The position numbers were made by a program, and so were the translations under genes. The notes under the pieces were generated by a model. It did not search any database and had not been told where the DNA came from. It saw nothing but the letters and a program-made list of their open reading frames with translations. 8,124 nt of DNA from Chloroflexia bacterium (GTDB lineage Bacteria > Chloroflexota > Chloroflexia > Thermomicrobiales > UBA6265): contig JACCVC010000189.1 in the NCBI GenBank assembly GCA_013698305.1, forward strand, positions 1-8,124, given 5' to 3'. Numbering within the stretch: position 1 is the stretch's first letter; every line of letters starts with the position of its first letter. This document shows positions 6,290 to 8,124 of the stretch, in pieces.

Positions 6290-6340
6290 ATCGGCGGCAT
6301 TCAGTCATCTTGCAATGCGCCGCAGGTAGAGCTCTCTGAT

Positions 6341-6811
6341 TCACACGGAGCGCTCGAGAGCGACTGTGTGCGGCTCGAACCCACAGCGCCGATAGAAGCA
6401 GATAGCCGCGTCATTGGACGCAAATGCAGTGACCGAGACTCGCTGCGCATCCCGTTCCTGACTCCAAACGAGAAACGCATCAACCAGCTTCTGCCCTGTC
6501 CCACGACCTCGTTCGCTTCGTGAGACGAACATGCTTTCCAACACGGCCATCCTGACTGGACGGACGCTGGATGGCTGCGCCACATAACCCACGAGGTAAC
6601 CGACTGCCTCTCCGCCTGCTTCCGCCATCAGGACAAGACCAGAGTCGGAAACAATGAGATTTGAGAAATACTCATTTCCTTCCTGGCGTGCCCAGTCCTG
6701 ATTGGTGAACGGGTCGCGAGTTCCCGAGTCCTCGCGAAACAACGCGTGGCTCATACCCACTATTGCTTCGATGTCTCGTCCCTGGGCGGCTCTCAACAGA
6801 ATCTCAGTCAT
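6341..6811 (-). CDS. GNAT-family N-acetyltransferase
   Basis: This is a 156-residue acetyl-CoA-dependent acetyltransferase of unknown substrate. It shows the GNAT layout: a first strand ILLRAAQGRDIEAI (4-17), the central strands LVLMAEAGGEAVGYLVGYV, and motif A with the acetyl-CoA pyrophosphate loop RGRGTG at 101-106 after MFVSRSE. It ends with the motif B-type ending NDAAICFYRRCGFEP (133-147). Length and motifs are complete, so it looks intact. The start at 6811 is supported by GAAGGAG on the minus strand (6820-6826), 8 nt upstream. The frame stays open 45 codons further, but that part crosses the promoter and operator-like repeat. It faces the epimerase gene tail-to-tail, so it is not part of the sugar operon. 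Its GC content looks lower than that of its neighbours. Substrate could be a small amine, an antibiotic or a protein N-terminus. Confidence 0.9.
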   Translation of the reverse strand: MTEILLRAAQGRDIEAIVGMSHALFREDSGTRDPFTNQDWARQEGNEYFSNLIVSDSGLVLMAEAGGEAVGYLVGYVAQPSSVRPVRMAVLESMFVSRSERGRGTGQKLVDAFLVWSQERDAQRVSVTAFASNDAAICFYRRCGFEPHTVALERSV

Positions 6812-6837
6812 GTTGTTGGCTCCTTCGTGCATAGCGC

Positions 6838-6871
6838 ATAGGATCAATCTCCCAGTGTAGATTGATCCTAT
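6838..6871. repeat. Perfect 13-bp inverted repeat, operator-like
   Basis: ATAGGATCAATCT (6838-6850) and its exact complement AGATTGATCCTAT (6859-6871) are separated by 8 nt. The repeat lies 27 nt upstream of the acetyltransferase start. Its right arm contains the candidate -10 hexamer of that gene. Transcription would start inside or near the spacer, so the RNA would carry only one arm. A protein-binding operator is therefore more likely than an RNA hairpin. The cognate repressor is unknown. Confidence 0.75.
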
Positions 6872-6893
6872 CACATGGAGTAACTTATGTAAA
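6865..6893 (-). promoter_or_regulatory. Candidate promoter of the GNAT acetyltransferase gene
   Basis: Read on the minus strand, TTTACA (6893-6888, 5/6 to the -35 consensus) is followed after exactly 17 nt by TAGGAT (6870-6865, 4/6 to the -10 consensus). The local DNA from about 6880 to 6905 is notably AT-rich. The -10 is embedded in the inverted repeat at 6838-6871, which suggests repression by steric block. Confidence 0.55.
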
Positions 6894-6958
6894 TTTATAT
6901 TTGAACGGATACGAGTCGTTGTGCTGCATGGAGAAGCATGTATCAATGTTGTTCTGCA

Positions 6959-6986
6959 CGGGTAGGCTCGGTTCGCAGCCTACCTG
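6959..6986. repeat. Inverted repeat, possible hairpin
   Basis: GGTAGGCT (6961-6968) pairs with AGCCTACC (6977-6984) around an 8-nt loop. One wobble pair and one C-G pair extend it to 10 bp. There is no T-run on either side. It could be a weak transcription stop for RNA reading leftwards toward the acetyltransferase, or a protein-binding site. Its function is unassigned. Confidence 0.4.
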
Positions 6987-7201
6987 AATCCTGGTTGACC
7001 ACTTTTGATACCAAGCTGTGAGAATCCCTGTTGATAGCCGTCCGCAACGTCATCATGGGCATGCTCGACAATCTGGGCAATGATCAGCCACGTAGAGGAG
7101 GACCGAACGCCTCCCCCAGCGCAGAAGGCCGCTCTTTGTTATGCCGCACTCATCGACCCGCAGGAGTTCGTGAAAGTGCTGTTATGGGACGACAGGAAGC
7201 A

Positions 7202-7241
7202 GAACAAGTGCCGCCTCGCAAAATCGAGGCGGCACTTGTTC
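7202..7241 (-). terminator. Transcription terminator of the desaturase gene (17-bp perfect stem)
   Basis: GAACAAGTGCCGCCTCG (7202-7218) is exactly complementary to 7225-7241, with a 6-nt loop CAAAAT. On the minus strand the stem starts 46 nt after the desaturase stop. Its 3' side ends in CTTGTTC, giving a short interrupted U-rich tail. The GC-rich core and the position fit an intrinsic terminator. The symmetry means it could also stop RNA arriving on the plus strand. Confidence 0.8.
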
Positions 7242-7287
7242 AGTCAACTTGACCTTGTGTTAAACCCTCACTGCATCACAACGAAGC

Positions 7288-8124
7288 TCAGTCCGCCGCG
7301 GCCGAGGAGGCGCCCTTCGGCTCCGGATCGGCCTTGCGGCGGCTCACCAACTCCGGACGTGGCAGCTTGACGTTCTTCGCCAGCTTCAGCCAGACCAGCA
7401 CCTTGATCGTGACCGCCGTCGGATCGAACTGCCTCCAACTCATGCCGTGATAGGCCATCGCCGGGAACGCGTGGTGGTTGTTGTGCCAGCCTTCGCCGAA
7501 AGTCAGGAAGGCGATGATCCAGTTGTTGCGGCTCTCGTCCTTGGTATCGAACGGACGTGATCCGAAGGCGTGGCAGATCGAGTTGACCGCAAACGTCGCG
7601 TGATTCAGGAACGCCATACGGACCAGGCCACCCCAGAGAAAGCCGGACCAGCCGCCGATCAGGTACGGGATCACCAGGCCGAGTACCAGCCAGACGACTG
7701 TGGTGCGGTCGACGAACTGTACGACCTTGTCATGCTCGAATTTCTTGCCATACTTTTCGCGGTCCGCCGGCTCGCCCGTGAAGAACCAGCCCAGATGGGC
7801 GTGGAACAGGCCTTCCAGCGGGCTGTGCGGGTCGCCTTCCTTGTCGGAAAAGGCGTGATGCTTGAGGTGATTCGATGCCCAGTCGATGGGTCGGCCCTGC
7901 CCCGCCATGCAGCCGAGGATCATGAATGTGGCACGCACGGGCGCTGGGGTCTCGAAGCTGCTGTGCGTGAGGAGCCGATGGAAACCAGCGGTGATGCCCA
8001 TGCCAGTCAGGAAATACAGCACAACGAACAGGGCGAGATCGGTCCAGTTGATCCAATCCTGCCAGAGCAGCACCATCGCCCAGATTGTGCCAATCAATGG
8101 GCCAACCGCCCAGATCAGCAATAC
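7288..8124 (-). CDS. Membrane fatty acid / acyl-CoA desaturase, delta-9 type (5' end outside window)
   Basis: This is a di-iron integral-membrane desaturase that introduces a cis double bond into fatty acyl chains, usually at C9, to adjust membrane fluidity. The frame is open to the right edge, giving 278 residues; the true start lies beyond it, probably some tens of residues upstream. All three histidine boxes are present: HRLLTH, HLKHH and HNNHH (in GEGWHNNHH). The family segment VNSICHAFGSRPFDTKDESRNNW is also present. Its Asn and His correspond to the extra metal-site residues known from stearoyl-CoA desaturase. Hydrophobic helices flank the boxes in the expected order. The C-terminal tail is charged and cytoplasmic in character. 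No ferredoxin or cytochrome b5 domain is fused within the visible part, so electrons must come from another protein. It is followed by a strong terminator stem and is not linked to the sugar genes. Acyl-CoA versus lipid-linked substrate cannot be told from sequence. Confidence 0.95.
   Translation of the reverse strand, partial: VLLIWAVGPLIGTIWAMVLLWQDWINWTDLALFVVLYFLTGMGITAGFHRLLTHSSFETPAPVRATFMILGCMAGQGRPIDWASNHLKHHAFSDKEGDPHSPLEGLFHAHLGWFFTGEPADREKYGKKFEHDKVVQFVDRTTVVWLVLGLVIPYLIGGWSGFLWGGLVRMAFLNHATFAVNSICHAFGSRPFDTKDESRNNWIIAFLTFGEGWHNNHHAFPAMAYHGMSWRQFDPTAVTIKVLVWLKLAKNVKLPRPELVSRRKADPEPKGASSAAAD

Larger units (their letters stand above)
6872..7287. other. Stretch without a convincing gene between GNAT and desaturase genes
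   Basis: This region holds the -35 of the acetyltransferase promoter, an AT-rich patch (about 6880-6905), the inverted repeat at 6959-6986 and the terminator stem at 7202-7241. Two short plus-strand frames (from 7031 and 7080) are open but run through the terminator. The one from 7080 continues antisense into the desaturase gene. The 7080 frame has fairly high third-position GC and an unremarkable sequence (QKAALCYAALIDPQEF in its middle), with no clear ribosome site. I do not call either as a gene. No tRNA, CRISPR or mobile-element ends were seen. Confidence 0.6.

Noticed and set aside
6328..6370. Several overlapping palindromes at the end of the acetyltransferase gene (AGAGCTCT, CGCTCGAGAGCG, CACAC/GTGTG)
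   Set aside because: The stems are short, broken by internal loops and lie partly in coding sequence without a T-run. They may help termination but are too weak to annotate.
6155..6523. A 122-codon plus-strand frame that overlaps the epimerase stop in an ATGA
   Set aside because: More than half of it is antisense to the well-supported acetyltransferase gene, its composition is not protein-like, and there is no family signal.
7080..7370. Plus-strand frame of 96 codons with fairly high third-position GC
   Set aside because: It runs through the strong terminator stem and then antisense into the desaturase gene, and has no ribosome-binding site.
1..8124. CRISPR arrays, tRNA or rRNA genes, insertion-sequence ends, toxin-antitoxin pairs
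   Set aside because: None was seen. There are no regularly spaced repeats, no cloverleaf with TTCRA-loop context, and no transposase-like frame.

Overview
This 8.1 kb window is chromosomal DNA from a GC-rich bacterium. The secreted solute-binding protein has a signal peptide followed directly by QDATPEA. From general knowledge, that linker style is common in secreted proteins of Thermomicrobia and related Chloroflexota, so this lineage is my best guess. It is inference from style only; no ribosomal or marker gene is present.

Positions 1-245 are the upstream region. They hold a hairpin at the window edge, a possible end of a preceding reading frame and a candidate sigma-70-type promoter. Positions 246-5213 encode a complete CUT2/RbsA-type sugar ABC importer on the + strand: a double-domain ATPase, two different membrane permeases, and after a 185-nt gap a solute-binding protein. 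The first three genes are translationally coupled through two 4-nt ATGA overlaps. The gap before the binding protein has a very good Shine-Dalgarno followed by a 14-codon reading frame, plus two small hairpins. A long hairpin separates the binding-protein gene from the last gene of the set (5292-6158), a ketose 3-epimerase of the D-tagatose 3-epimerase family. Its metal and substrate residues fall at the same residue numbers as in the characterised Pseudomonas cichorii enzyme. Together these genes read as uptake of a sugar, perhaps a rare ketose or a sugar converted to one, followed by cytoplasmic C3 epimerisation. No sugar kinase, aldolase or dedicated regulator lies in the window.

Positions 6159-6340 form a convergent junction with only a weak minus-strand small-ORF candidate. 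On the minus strand, 6341-6811 encodes a GNAT acetyltransferase. Its promoter candidate is overlapped by a perfect 13-bp inverted repeat, which looks like an operator. Positions 6872-7287 have no convincing gene but contain an 8-bp inverted repeat and a 17-bp perfect stem that probably terminates the next gene. Positions 7288-8124 (minus strand) hold a membrane acyl-CoA/fatty-acid delta-9-type desaturase with all three histidine boxes. Its N-terminus lies beyond the right edge.

The transporter genes are of recognised families. The less ordinary material is regulatory: the hairpin between binding protein and epimerase, the leader-like ORF, and the operator-like repeat on the acetyltransferase promoter.
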